64,000 bases of DNA from Phycisphaerae bacterium (lineage in GTDB: Bacteria; Planctomycetota; Phycisphaerae; UBA1845; Fen-1342): contig JAGNKU010000001.1 of the NCBI GenBank assembly GCA_017999985.1, forward strand, positions 611,276 to 675,275. The letters are read 5' to 3'. Below the pieces are notes generated by a model. That model searched no databases, was not told the origin of the DNA, and saw nothing but the letters and a program-made list of their open reading frames with translations. Position 1 is the stretch's first letter, and every line of letters starts with the position of its first letter. The position numbers were made by a program, and so were the translations under genes. Shown here one piece after another: positions 8,844-17,776 of this stretch.

Positions 8844-10247
8844 ATGGCATGCATCTGCGTAATTGACGACCAGGCGATGATGCGGGACTCGCTCGAAGCG
8901 ACCCTGGCGGCCCGCGACCACAAGGTGCTCGCATTCGAAAACGCCCAGGAAGCGCTCACCATGATCAAGCAGCAGTCGTTTGACGTGGTGCTCACCGATC
9001 TGCGCATGCCCGGGCTGGATGGCGTGGGCCTGCTGCGCGAGATGCGCCGCATGGGGATCGACGTGCCGGTGATCCTGATGACCGCGCACGGCTCGGTCGG
9101 CAGCGCCGTCGAGGCCATGAAGCTCGGCGCGTTTGACTACATCCAGAAGCCCTTCGACGGCCAGGAGATCGAGATCATCATCGAGCGCGCCCTCCGCGAA
9201 CGGACCCTGGTGCGCGACAATGAGATCCTGCGCCGCACGATCGAGGACCTCAGCCGCGACCGGCAGCTCGTCGGCGAATCGCCCGGCATGCGGCCCGTGC
9301 TCGACAAGATCCAGCGCGTGGCCCAGAGCTCCGCGACCGTGCTGATTACCGGCGAAAGCGGCACGGGCAAGGAGCTGATCGCCCGGGCCATCCACGCCGC
9401 CTCGCCGCGCGCGGACCAGCCCATGTTGTGCGTGAACTGCGCCGCCCTCTCGCCGACGCTGCTGGAGAGCGAACTGTTCGGCCACGAGAAGGGCGCTTTC
9501 ACCGGCGCGGACCGGATGCGCAAGGGCCGCTTCGAGCTGGCGGACGGCGGCACGCTGCTGCTGGACGAGGTGTCCGAGATCGCGCCGCCGCTGCAGGCCA
9601 AGCTGCTGCGTGTGCTCCAGGAGCACGAGTACGAGCGCGTCGGCAGCTCGGTGACGCGGCGCGTGGACGTGCGCGTCATCGCCACGACGAACCGTGACCT
9701 GCGCGACTGGGCGGCGAAGGCCCGCTTCCGCGAGGATCTCTACTACCGGCTGAGCGTGCTGCCGATCGAAGTCCCGGCGCTGCGCGACCGGCGCGAGGAT
9801 ATCCCCCTGCTGATGGACTACTTCATCGGGCACATCGCCGCCCGCGAAGGCCGCGAGCGACCCAAGTTCGCGGCGGAGGCGTTGCGCGTGCTCCAGGAGT
9901 ACAGCTGGCCCGGCAACGTGCGCGAACTCGAAAACCTGTGCGAGCGCGTCTGCGTGCTGGAGGCCGGCCGCGAAGTCACCGCCGCCACGGTCGCCCCGTT
10001 CCTCAACGGCCCGATCAAGACGGCCGTGGCCGCCGCGCAAGGCGTGCAGTATCGCGACGGACAAATCCTGGGCGACGCGGAGCGCGATCTGATCCTGCGG
10101 ACGCTGGAGCGCTTCGGTGGGCACCGGGAGCGGACCGCCCGGGCCCTGGGGATCGGGCTGCGCACGCTGGGGCTCAAGCTCAAGCGCTGGCGGGAAGAGG
10201 GCTCGTTCCAGGAGGAGCGGCGCCGCCGCGCCACCGTGATGGTGTGA
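8844..10247 (+). CDS. flrC: Sigma54-dependent response regulator, FlrC/FleR type
   Basis: A 467-residue NtrC-family activator. The receiver domain (1-120) has the phosphoacceptor Asp at about 52 (VLTDLRMPG) and a KPF lysine. The AAA+ domain (about 140-375) has Walker A GESGTGKE at 170-177, the sigma54-contact loop GAFTGA at 217-222 and GGTLLLDEV. The C-terminal Fis-type helix-turn-helix includes RTLERFGGHRERTARALGIG. All catalytic motifs are intact. It is paired with the upstream kinase, and a sigma54 promoter lies right after its stop before flgB, so the target operon is probably the adjacent flgB block. rpoN is not in the window. Confidence 0.93.
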   Translation: MACICVIDDQAMMRDSLEATLAARDHKVLAFENAQEALTMIKQQSFDVVLTDLRMPGLDGVGLLREMRRMGIDVPVILMTAHGSVGSAVEAMKLGAFDYIQKPFDGQEIEIIIERALRERTLVRDNEILRRTIEDLSRDRQLVGESPGMRPVLDKIQRVAQSSATVLITGESGTGKELIARAIHAASPRADQPMLCVNCAALSPTLLESELFGHEKGAFTGADRMRKGRFELADGGTLLLDEVSEIAPPLQAKLLRVLQEHEYERVGSSVTRRVDVRVIATTNRDLRDWAAKARFREDLYYRLSVLPIEVPALRDRREDIPLLMDYFIGHIAAREGRERPKFAAEALRVLQEYSWPGNVRELENLCERVCVLEAGREVTAATVAPFLNGPIKTAVAAAQGVQYRDGQILGDAERDLILRTLERFGGHRERTARALGIGLRTLGLKLKRWREEGSFQEERRRRATVMV

Positions 10248-10254
10248 CGCGGTC

Positions 10255-10269
10255 CGGCACGCGACTTGC
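10255..10269 (+). promoter_or_regulatory. Sigma54 promoter for the flgB operon
   Basis: Between the stop of the FlrC-type gene and flgB lies CGGCACGCGACTTGC. It matches the sigma54 consensus TGGCACG-N4-TTGC at all but the first base, with GG at 10256-10257 and GC at 10268-10269 separated by exactly ten bases. Transcription would begin near 10281, about 28 bases ahead of the flgB ATG. This fits activation by the sigma54 activator encoded just upstream. Confidence 0.75.
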
Positions 10270-10308
10270 CTGTATCTGGAGAGCCTCGGCCCGTAGCGGA
10301 CGGCAGGA

Positions 10309-10746
10309 ATGTGGATTGACCGCCTGACAGCCTCGCGCACCATGCACGCCCTCGAGCTGGCGGCGCGCTTCGCGGAACAGCGCCAGCAGGTCCTGGCCGA
10401 GAACCTCGCCAACATCGACACCCCCGACTACCAGACCCGGCGGCTGGATCCCAAGGCCTTCCAGGCGTCGCTGCACAAGGCCCTGGCGGCGGCCCGCCAG
10501 GACGGGCAGCGCCGGCTGAAGCTGCGCGGCAACGCGCAATTCGCGACCGAACCGGACGGCGAAATCCGTGTCCGTCCGGCGACGGAACCGGCCCCCAACG
10601 TGCTTTTTCACGACGGCACCAATGCCCGGCTGGAACAGACCCTGACCGACATCAGCCGGAACGCGATGTCGTACGAAATGTCGACCAGCTTGCTGCGCGG
10701 CAAGTTCCAGAACCTGCTGCGCGCGATCCGAGGCAGGACTGAATGA
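10309..10746 (+). CDS. flgB: Flagellar proximal rod protein FlgB
   Basis: A 145-residue rod subunit. The N terminus has the rod/hook motif AENLANIDTPDYQTR, and the C terminus ends in the amphipathic helix region NAMSYEMSTSLLRGKFQNLLRAI common to FlgB. The central region is variable, as usual. It is the first structural gene after the regulators, directly under the sigma54 promoter, and overlaps flgC by four bases (ATGA), so the two are translationally coupled. Length is normal for the family. Confidence 0.92.
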   Translation: MWIDRLTASRTMHALELAARFAEQRQQVLAENLANIDTPDYQTRRLDPKAFQASLHKALAAARQDGQRRLKLRGNAQFATEPDGEIRVRPATEPAPNVLFHDGTNARLEQTLTDISRNAMSYEMSTSLLRGKFQNLLRAIRGRTE

Positions 10747-11141
10747 TCCGTGCGCTGGATATCAGCGGGTCAGCCCTCACGGCCCAGCGCGTCCGACTGG
10801 ACGTGATCTCCGGCAACATCGCCAATGCCGAGGTCACGCGCCAGGAAGACGGCACCTGTGTGCCCTACCGGCGCCGCTTCGTGACCTTCATGACCGGCGA
10901 CGGGCAGGGCGGGCCCGGCGTCCACGTGGACGAAGTTGCGCTCGACGCGTCGCCGTTCCGGGAGAAATACGACCCCGGGCACGCCGACGCGGACCCGCGC
11001 GGCTACGTTCAACTCCCGAACGTCAGCATCACGATGGAGTATGTGGACGCGCTGGCGGCCAGCCGGGCGTACGAGGCGAACGCCGCGATGGTCGGCGTGA
11101 CGCGCACGATGATTCAGCAGGCGTTGCGCCTGTTCGCGTAA
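10743..11141 (+). CDS. flgC: Flagellar proximal rod protein FlgC
   Basis: A 132-residue rod subunit. It starts with the family pattern LDISGSALTAQRVRLDVIS and GNIANAEVTRQEDG, and ends with YVQLPNVSITMEYVDALAAS followed by an ANAAMVGVTRTMIQQAL helix. In FlgC the usual NVNVVEEMVDMI segment is here NVSITMEYVDAL, a modest departure. It overlaps flgB by four bases and is followed by fliE after 43 bases, the standard flgB-flgC-fliE order. Confidence 0.92.
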   Translation: MIRALDISGSALTAQRVRLDVISGNIANAEVTRQEDGTCVPYRRRFVTFMTGDGQGGPGVHVDEVALDASPFREKYDPGHADADPRGYVQLPNVSITMEYVDALAASRAYEANAAMVGVTRTMIQQALRLFA

Positions 11142-11184
11142 AGCGCGCGCCCCGCCGGGGCGCCACGGGAGCGCGGAGACCGAT

Positions 11185-11493
11185 ATGGTGGATCCGATCT
11201 CACCCGAGCGTCTCACGCCGCTGCGGCCGTCGCCGACCCCCGGCGTGGTGTCCTTCGACCGGGAAACGGCGCCGGCGGACTTCGCGACGCAACTGCGCGC
11301 GCAACTGGAGCAGGTCAATCGCATGCAGGCCGAGGCGGACGAGGGTATTCAGAACCTGATCGCCGGGCGGAACGACAACATCACCGAGGTGTTGACGTCG
11401 GCCCGCAAGGCCGAGGTGGCCTTCAGTCTGCTGATGGAGATCCGCAACAAGCTCGTGGATGCGTACACCGAGCTGAAGCAGCTGCGCGTGTAG
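11185..11493 (+). CDS. fliE: Flagellar hook-basal body complex protein FliE
   Basis: A 102-residue protein that joins the MS ring to the rod. The C-terminal half shows the FliE pattern: FATQLRAQLEQVNRMQAEAD, then NITEVLTSARKAEVAFSLLM and IRNKLVDAYTELKQLRV. The first 25 residues are variable. Position between flgC and fliF is canonical. The 101 bases that separate it from fliF are GC-rich and contain no recognisable promoter. Confidence 0.92.
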   Translation: MVDPISPERLTPLRPSPTPGVVSFDRETAPADFATQLRAQLEQVNRMQAEADEGIQNLIAGRNDNITEVLTSARKAEVAFSLLMEIRNKLVDAYTELKQLRV

Positions 11494-11594
11494 CGCGGCG
11501 GCGGGGTCCGCGCGGAGCGCGGGTGTGACCGGGTGGGCGGAGCCGGCCCGGGTGCAAGGATGCGTGGCGGCGGAGTCCGCCCGGAGTGACCAGG

Positions 11595-13358
11595 ATGGGC
11601 GCACTCCAAAAAACGATGGCTCAGGTCGTGGCGCGCCTGCGCGACATCAACACGTCGCAACGGATCGCGCTGCTGCTGGGCGGGGCCCTGGTGGCCATCT
11701 CCCTGCTCTGGCTGGTCCAGTGGGCCGCCCGCCCGGAGATGGTGCCCCTGCTCGACCAGGACCTGCAGGCCGAGGAGATCACGCAGCTCCGGGGCGGCCT
11801 CGAGACGCTGGGCGAGCGCAACGAGCTGCGCGGCAGCCGGGTCTACGTGCGCGCCGCCGCGAACCGCCAGGCGCTCATCGCCCAGTTGCAGCAGCAGGAG
11901 AAGCTCCCCGCCAACACCAGCACCGCCTTCTCCAACCTCGTCAAGCAATCCGACCCGTGGATCTCGATGGAGGAGAGCAACCGCCGCTGGACCTTCGCGC
12001 TCCAGCAGGCGCTCGAGCAGGTGCTGCGGCAATTCAACGGCGTCAAGAGCGCCAGTGTCTTCCTGAACCTCGGAACGCACGCCAAGGCGTTCACGCGCAC
12101 CCCGCCGCCCAGTTCGGCCAGCGTCACGCTGACGATGAAGCAGGACGCCGAGGTCCCGCGGCCGCTGGCCCTCGCTGCCGCCCGCCTGGTGTCCGGGGCG
12201 GTCAGCGGCCTGCCCGTGCACAACGTTGAGGTGGTCGATGCCGCGACGGGCCGCGTGGCGCTCGACTGGGACGGCGAGCAGGACGTGGGCACGCAGCTTG
12301 AACGCCGGCTGGCGAAAGAGGAGCTGCGCTACGCCGAGAAGATCCGCCAGCAGGTCCCCGACGCCAAGGCCCTGGTCAGCGTGCAGGTCGAGCTGAATTC
12401 CACCACGACCAACACGCAAACGGAGCAGCCGCTCAAGGGCATCCCGAAGACGGAGCGCACGACGCGCCAGGAGACGACCCGCGGCCGCCAGGCCGACGTG
12501 CCGGGCGTGCAGGCCAACGTCGGGCTGACGGCCGGGGGCGGCGGCAGCGTCGAGACGCAGTCCGAAGAGACGTCCGAGACCGAGACCGAGGTGGGCCTGG
12601 CGCGCAAGGTGGAGGCCACGCCCGCGGGTGAGGTCCAGAAGGTCACTGCGGCCATCAGCCTGTCGCACACCTATCTCGAAGGCGTGTTGCGGCGCACCGG
12701 CGTGGCCGCGGACCCGCCCACCGACGCTCAGATCGAAGAGGTCTTCCAGCGCGAGCGGACGCGCCTGCTGGCGCAGGTGGTCCAACTGGTGAAACCGCAG
12801 GTCGAGGACAACGTCGCGATTTCGCGCTACTACGATACGGCGGGCGAGGCCGCCGGGGCAAGCAAGGCGGGGACCCTCAACGAAACACTCGACCTGGTGC
12901 GGAGCTACGGACCGCAATCCGGGCTGGGGCTGCTGGCGCTCGTGGCGCTCGGGCTGATGCTGCGGATGGCGAAGCGTTCGGACACGGCCGAGTCGTTCGG
13001 GCTCGAGCTGGGGCTGCCGAAGGAGGCCATCGAGGCGGCGCGGGCAGCGGCGCAGGACGTGTCGCGGGTCGCCGGACGCCCGGGCGCGGCGGGCGGACGC
13101 CGGGGCGGCGGCGCGGGCGGCGCGCACACGGTGGACAGCGGCCTGCCGACGGTGGAGGCCACGCTGGCGCCCAGTATCGAGAGTGCCGCGATCACGGAGG
13201 GCATGCTGGTGGCCCAGGAGGTAGATCCGGCCACGGTGCAGACGCGGAAGATGCTCGAGCAGGTCGCGCAGATGGTCGAGAGCGACTCCGAGAGCGTGGC
13301 CTCGCTGGTCGAGCAGTGGGTGCAGCGCAACGAGCAATACCACGACGAGGCGACGTAA
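11595..13358 (+). CDS. fliF: Flagellar MS-ring protein FliF
   Basis: A 587-residue inner-membrane ring protein. A first membrane helix at about residues 22-42 (IALLLGGALVAISLLWLVQW) is followed by ring-building domains with VYVRAAANRQALIAQL, PANTSTAFSNLV and the conserved RTPPPSSASVTLTMK. The second membrane helix lies near the C terminus (LGLLALVALGLMLRM), followed by a cytoplasmic tail ending in the FliG-binding segment QVAQMVESDSESVASLVEQW. ATG 11595 is preferred to GTG 11586 because GGAG lies eight bases upstream. It is followed by fliG after three bases. Confidence 0.94.
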   Translation: MGALQKTMAQVVARLRDINTSQRIALLLGGALVAISLLWLVQWAARPEMVPLLDQDLQAEEITQLRGGLETLGERNELRGSRVYVRAAANRQALIAQLQQQEKLPANTSTAFSNLVKQSDPWISMEESNRRWTFALQQALEQVLRQFNGVKSASVFLNLGTHAKAFTRTPPPSSASVTLTMKQDAEVPRPLALAAARLVSGAVSGLPVHNVEVVDAATGRVALDWDGEQDVGTQLERRLAKEELRYAEKIRQQVPDAKALVSVQVELNSTTTNTQTEQPLKGIPKTERTTRQETTRGRQADVPGVQANVGLTAGGGGSVETQSEETSETETEVGLARKVEATPAGEVQKVTAAISLSHTYLEGVLRRTGVAADPPTDAQIEEVFQRERTRLLAQVVQLVKPQVEDNVAISRYYDTAGEAAGASKAGTLNETLDLVRSYGPQSGLGLLALVALGLMLRMAKRSDTAESFGLELGLPKEAIEAARAAAQDVSRVAGRPGAAGGRRGGGAGGAHTVDSGLPTVEATLAPSIESAAITEGMLVAQEVDPATVQTRKMLEQVAQMVESDSESVASLVEQWVQRNEQYHDEAT

Positions 13359-13361
13359 GCC

Positions 13362-14399
13362 ATGGCCCGCGCCTTTCGCACCGAAATCAAGAGCATCGAG
13401 GACCTGAGCGGCCTGCGCAAGGCCGCCGTGCTGCTCGTCGCGCTGCGCCAGGACACCGCGGCCAAGATCATGAAGAATATGGATCGCGAGCGCGTCGAGG
13501 AACTCTCGCGCGAAATCGCCGCCATCGACGCGATCGCCCCCGAGGTGCGCGAGCACGTTATCCGCGAGTTCTACAACCTCGTGCTGGCGCGGCAGTACGC
13601 CGACGCCGGCGGCATGGCCTGGGCCCGGGCCCTGCTGCAGAAGACGCTCCCGCCCGACGAGGCCCGCCGCGTCGTGGCGATCATCGAACACCAGGTCCAC
13701 GAGCAGCCGTTCAGCTTCCTGCAGAAGACCGAGAAAGAGAACCTGGTGACGTTCCTGCAGGAGGAGCACCCGCAGACGATCGCGCTGGTGCTGTCGCACG
13801 TGCCATCCGGGATGGCCACGGACATTCTCTCCGCGCTGCCGACCGAGCGGCAGATCGAGGTCGTTTCGCGCATCGCCAACATGGACCAGACCAGCCCGGA
13901 CGTCATCAAGGAGGTCGAGCGCGGCCTCGAGAAGCGCCTGGCGGGCCTGGTGTCCGAGCGGTTCGAGCGCGTCGGCGGCATCGCCGCGGTGGCCGAGATC
14001 CTCAACATGGCCGGCCGCTCCACCGAGAAGGCCATTCTCGAGGGCCTGGAGCAGGACAACCCGCAGCTCGTCGAGCAGATCCGCCGCCTGATGTTCGTCT
14101 TCGAGGACATCATCCGCGTGAACGACAAGGGCATCCAGGCGGTGCTCAAGGAGGTCGAGAACGAGGAGCTGGCCCTGGCGCTCAAGACCGCGAGCGAGGA
14201 CCTCAAGAACAAGGTCTTCAACAACATGTCCGAACGCGCCGCCCAGCTCATCAAGGAGGAAATGGAGTTCATGGGCCCGGTGCGCATCAGCGACGTCGAG
14301 GCCGCGCAGCAGCGCATCGTGGACGTGGTGCGCCGCCTCGAGGACGCCGGCGAGGTCATCATCGCCGGCCGCGGCGGCGAGAAGGAACTGATTGTCTAG
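13362..14399 (+). CDS. fliG: Flagellar motor switch protein FliG
   Basis: A 345-residue rotor protein that binds FliF and carries torque from the stator. It contains the armadillo-like EEHPQTIALVLSHVPSGMA segment, the middle-domain region with GGIAAVAEILNMAGRSTEK, and the C-terminal domain with LMFVFEDIIRVNDKGIQAVL whose charged residues face the stator, then NMSERAAQLIKEEMEFMGPV. Domain order and length are normal. The gene is tightly packed between fliF and fliH. Confidence 0.95.
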   Translation: MARAFRTEIKSIEDLSGLRKAAVLLVALRQDTAAKIMKNMDRERVEELSREIAAIDAIAPEVREHVIREFYNLVLARQYADAGGMAWARALLQKTLPPDEARRVVAIIEHQVHEQPFSFLQKTEKENLVTFLQEEHPQTIALVLSHVPSGMATDILSALPTERQIEVVSRIANMDQTSPDVIKEVERGLEKRLAGLVSERFERVGGIAAVAEILNMAGRSTEKAILEGLEQDNPQLVEQIRRLMFVFEDIIRVNDKGIQAVLKEVENEELALALKTASEDLKNKVFNNMSERAAQLIKEEMEFMGPVRISDVEAAQQRIVDVVRRLEDAGEVIIAGRGGEKELIV

Positions 14400-14423
14400 C
14401 GCCAGCGACGCGAGAATCTGCCC

Positions 14424-15149
14424 ATGGGCGGTGTGATCCGGCGAGAAAACGTGCCCGCCGCCTCGGCGTTCTCCTTTCAGGACGTCGAGTCCGAGGCGGA
14501 ACGCATCCTGGCCCGCGCGCGGGCCCACGCGGCGCGCGTGCTCCAGGAGGCCGACGTCCGCTCGGCCGAGCTGGCCCGGCAGCGTCAGCGGGCCGGCTAC
14601 GAACAGGGCCTGGCCGAAGGGCGGGTCGTCGGCCTGCAGCAGGCAAAGGAAGAGGCCCGGGCGGCGGCGCTGCAGACGGCCCAGGCCGAGCTGTCGCACC
14701 TGACGCAGGCGCTGCGCGCGGCGCTGGACCGGGTTGAAGCCGACAAGCGCCGCCTGCTCGCGCAGGCCGAATCCGGCCTGATCGAGCTCGCCGTCGCGAT
14801 CGCGCGGCGCGTGTGCAAGACGCTGACGGAGCGGTCCGCCGCCCCCGCGCTGGCCAATGCCCGCGCGGTGCTGGAGCTGGTCCAGCACCACGACGACGCG
14901 GTGCTGCGCGTAAACCCCGCGGATTACGAGCTGCTGCGTGAAGTGGCTTCGCCGACCGCCGGGCACATCGCGGGCCTGGAACATGTCACCGTGACGCCTG
15001 AGCCGGACGTGGCGCGCGGCGGCTGCCGATTGGAGACCCGCGCCGCCGAGATCGACGCCTCCATTGTCGGCCAGCTCGACCGGGTCGCGGCGGCGATCTG
15101 CGCGTCCGCCGAGGCGCCGCCGGCCCCGACACCGGAGCCGACCCCGTGA
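14424..15149 (+). CDS. fliH: Flagellar export ATPase regulator FliH
   Basis: A 241-residue protein. The N-terminal half is a long Ala/Arg/Glu-rich coiled coil with repeated GxxxG-like spacing (AGYEQGLAEGRVVGLQQAKEE starts it); the C-terminal half has the FliH/YscL pattern LIELAVAIARRVCKTL and VRVNPADYELL-like LRVNPADYELLREV, then GGCRLETRAAEIDASIVGQL. FliH holds the ATPase FliI inactive and links it to the C ring. It overlaps fliI by four bases (GTGA), implying coupled translation. Confidence 0.9.
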   Translation: MGGVIRRENVPAASAFSFQDVESEAERILARARAHAARVLQEADVRSAELARQRQRAGYEQGLAEGRVVGLQQAKEEARAAALQTAQAELSHLTQALRAALDRVEADKRRLLAQAESGLIELAVAIARRVCKTLTERSAAPALANARAVLELVQHHDDAVLRVNPADYELLREVASPTAGHIAGLEHVTVTPEPDVARGGCRLETRAAEIDASIVGQLDRVAAAICASAEAPPAPTPEPTP

Positions 15150-16576
15150 GCGCGGCCACGGTCACCCGCGCGCGGCCGAGCGCGCCGGCGTGTTCCGCGC
15201 CGAGCGTCTTCACCACGGTCGCGGAGGAGGTTGCGGGACTGCTCAGCGAGCGCGTCGTGGGGCGCGTGCGGGCGGTGCGCGGTCTGACCGTCAGCGCCGG
15301 GGGCCTGCCCGTGCCGGTCGGGGCGCGCTGCGAGATCCACACGCGGCGCGACGGCGTCGTCGCCGCCGAAGTCGTCGGTCTGCGCGACGCGGAGGCCCTG
15401 CTCTCGGCGTTCGGCGAGGCGACCGGCATTGCCCCGGATGATCGCGTCGTCTGCGTGTCCGGGCCGCCACGCGTGCCGGTGGGCATGGATTTGCTCGGAC
15501 GGGTCATCGACGCGCAGGGCCGGCCGCTGGACGGGCGCCCGCCGCCGCTGCTGAACCTGCGCTACCCGCTGTACAACGCGGCGCCGCCCGCGCTGCTGCG
15601 TCGGCCGATTGACGAGCCGCTCGGGCTGGGGATCCGGGCGATTGACGGGCTGCTCACCGCGGGCCGCGGGCAGCGCCTGGGCATTTTCGCGGGCACGGGC
15701 GTGGGCAAGAGCGTGCTGATGGGCATGATCTGTCGCCACACGCAGGCCGCGGCGAACGTGGTCGTGCTGGTGGGCGAGCGCGGCCGCGAAGTGGGCGATT
15801 TCATCACACGGCAGCTCGGGCCGGAAGGCTTGGCGCGGAGCGTCGTCGTGGTCTGCACGTCCGACGAGGCCCCGGCGCTGCGCGTGCGGACCTGCCTGCA
15901 CGCGACGGCCATCGCCGAGTATTTCCGCGACCAGGGGCTCGACGTGCTGCTGCTGATGGACTCGCTGACCCGCATGGCGATGGCGCAGCGGCAGATCGGC
16001 CTGGCCGCCGGCGAGCCGCCCACGGCGAAGGGCTATCCGCCGAGCGTGTACGCCCTGCTGCCGCGGCTCCTGGAGCGCGCCGGGCGGACCGCGACGGGCA
16101 GCATCACCGGCATCTACACCGTGCTCGTCGAGGGCGACGACCTGGACGAGCCGCTCGCCGACGCGGTGCGCGGCATTCTCGACGGCCACATCTGGCTGTC
16201 GCGGGCACTGGCAAACCGCGGCCACTACCCCGCCGTGGACGTGCTCAACAGCATCAGCCGCGTGGCGCCGGACGTGACCCCGCCCGAGCACCAGCAGGCG
16301 GCCCGCACGGTGCGGCGGGTGCTGGCGACCTGGAACGACATCGAGGACCTGGTGAGCATCGGGGCGTACGTGCCGGGCGCCAACCCGGACTACGACGTGG
16401 CCGTGCAGTCGCGCGCCGCGGTGAGCGCCTATCTCACGCAGGCACAAGCGGAGCACTGCACGTTCGCCGAGGCGTCCGACGGCCTCTGCCAGCTTGGCGC
16501 GCTGCTGGAGAAGACGCGGCAGGCGGCGGTCAGTCGGAAGGCGGCGGCCAAGCCGGCCGAGGTCCAGCCGCGCTGA
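15146..16576 (+). CDS. fliI: Flagellum-specific export ATPase FliI
   Basis: A 476-residue ATPase of the F1-beta/type III secretion class that energises flagellar protein export. Visible motifs are RAIDGLLTAGRGQRLGIFAG, Walker A GTGVGKS, GERGREVGDFI, Walker B VLLLMDSLTRMAMAQR, and the type III signature GEPPTAKGYPPSVYALLPRL, all intact. It begins with a GTG that overlaps the fliH stop. The first 30 residues are a non-conserved extension. Gene order fliH-fliI-fliJ is standard. Confidence 0.95.
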   Translation: MSAATVTRARPSAPACSAPSVFTTVAEEVAGLLSERVVGRVRAVRGLTVSAGGLPVPVGARCEIHTRRDGVVAAEVVGLRDAEALLSAFGEATGIAPDDRVVCVSGPPRVPVGMDLLGRVIDAQGRPLDGRPPPLLNLRYPLYNAAPPALLRRPIDEPLGLGIRAIDGLLTAGRGQRLGIFAGTGVGKSVLMGMICRHTQAAANVVVLVGERGREVGDFITRQLGPEGLARSVVVVCTSDEAPALRVRTCLHATAIAEYFRDQGLDVLLLMDSLTRMAMAQRQIGLAAGEPPTAKGYPPSVYALLPRLLERAGRTATGSITGIYTVLVEGDDLDEPLADAVRGILDGHIWLSRALANRGHYPAVDVLNSISRVAPDVTPPEHQQAARTVRRVLATWNDIEDLVSIGAYVPGANPDYDVAVQSRAAVSAYLTQAQAEHCTFAEASDGLCQLGALLEKTRQAAVSRKAAAKPAEVQPR

Positions 16577-16595
16577 GGCGGCCTGAGGAATCGAC

Positions 16596-17048
16596 ATGGC
16601 GCGACGGTTTCAGTTTCGGCTGGAGACGCTGCTGCGGGTGCGGCAACTGCGCGAGCGCGAGGCGAAGCGCAATGTCGCCGCTCAGCGCGCGGAAATTGCG
16701 CGGCTCGACCGGCTGAACGAGCAGACCGCGGAGGAAATCGCGCGGCAGCAGGAAATCCTGCTGCAGGGCCAGCAGCGGGGCGTGCTCGACCCGCTGACGC
16801 TGCAGCGCGGGCGGGCCTGGATCGGGCACCTGCGGCGCACGATCGCCCAGCGGCACGTGCAGCGGGCCGAAATGGTGTCCCGTCTGCGGGAATTACAGGC
16901 CCTGTGGCAGGCGGCGCGCACGCAGGCGCGCATCATCGAGAAGCTCCGCGAGCGCCGCTGGACGGAATACCGCCGAACGCGGGACCGTCAGGAGCAGGCG
17001 GCGGCGGACGAGTTGGCACAGCAGTTGCACGGCTACGACCTGCGGTAG
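16596..17048 (+). CDS. fliJ: Flagellar export protein FliJ
   Basis: A 150-residue antiparallel coiled-coil protein rich in Arg, Glu and Gln. The start RFQFRLETLLRVRQLREREA matches FliJ, and the tail EKLRERRWTEYRRTRDRQEQ is typical of the second helix. FliJ acts as a central stalk in the export ATPase and helps recycle chaperones. Its position right after fliI supports the call even though sequence conservation in this family is low. Confidence 0.88.
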   Translation: MARRFQFRLETLLRVRQLREREAKRNVAAQRAEIARLDRLNEQTAEEIARQQEILLQGQQRGVLDPLTLQRGRAWIGHLRRTIAQRHVQRAEMVSRLRELQALWQAARTQARIIEKLRERRWTEYRRTRDRQEQAAADELAQQLHGYDLR

Positions 17049-17072
17049 CGGCGCGGTGCGCCGGGTGAAAAC

Positions 17073-17768
17073 GTGTTCGCAAAGTTCTTCAACACCGTGG
17101 CGACGATCGCGCTCGCGTCCGTCCTGGCCGCCGGTGGCTTCGTCGGCTACCTGGTCGGCACCGGGAAGCTGAACGCAACCCGCGTGGAGCTGGTTGCCGA
17201 CGTGCTGCGCGGCAAGCTCGACCAGCTCCCCGATCCGAATGCCGTGGTGGCTAGCCAGCCGACGACGCAGGTGGCGCGCGAAGTGCCGCGTGCCCCAACC
17301 GAGGACGAGGTGCGCGAGCTGCGCAAGCGTGAGCACCTCGAGCGCCTGGCGGCCGAGCGGGCCGTCCGCGACCTCGAAGCCCAGCAGCGCCTGCTGGACC
17401 AGGCCCTGCAGCACGTGTTGCAGGAGCAGGAGAAGCTGGCGTTGGAAAAGTCCGAGTTCGCCAGGCAGCGCGAGCAGATCAAGGTTGCCGCCCATGACGA
17501 GGGCTTCCAGAAAGAGCTCGAGCTGGTCTCGGGACTCGCGCCGCGGCAGGCCAAGGAACACGTGCTGCGCCTGTGGGAGCGGCAGCCCGCGGACGCCGTG
17601 CGGCTGATGAACGCCATGGACGAGGGGCGCGCCCGGCGCATCCTCGAGCAGTTCAAGACGCCCGCCGAGTTGAGTATCCAGACCGATCTGCTGGAGCAGA
17701 TCCGCTTACAGGGAATGGAAGGCAACGCTGAGCAGTCAAGGATGACCCGCGGCGCCGCGGCACGTTAG
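17073..17768 (+). CDS. MotE/MgtE-N-like flagellar coiled-coil membrane protein
   Basis: A 231-residue protein starting with GTG. One membrane helix (about residues 8-28, VATIALASVLAAGGFVGYLV) is followed by a long charged coiled coil (about 75-145) and a C-terminal helical domain with APRQAKEHVLRLWERQPADAV and LMNAMDEGRARRILEQFKTP, which resembles the MgtE N-terminal/MotE fold. MotE-like proteins in other bacteria sit between fliJ and fliK and are needed for stable motor assembly; that position is matched exactly here. Two further helices end the protein. Function is inferred from fold and place. Confidence 0.7.
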   Translation: MFAKFFNTVATIALASVLAAGGFVGYLVGTGKLNATRVELVADVLRGKLDQLPDPNAVVASQPTTQVAREVPRAPTEDEVRELRKREHLERLAAERAVRDLEAQQRLLDQALQHVLQEQEKLALEKSEFARQREQIKVAAHDEGFQKELELVSGLAPRQAKEHVLRLWERQPADAVRLMNAMDEGRARRILEQFKTPAELSIQTDLLEQIRLQGMEGNAEQSRMTRGAAAR

Positions 17769-17776
17769 GTGCGACG

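Noticed and set aside
11349-14984. A 1211-codon open frame on the minus strand across fliE-fliH
   Set aside because: It runs antisense to four well-recognised flagellar genes and encodes a His/Arg/Leu-rich sequence without any motif; long antisense frames are expected in GC-rich DNA.
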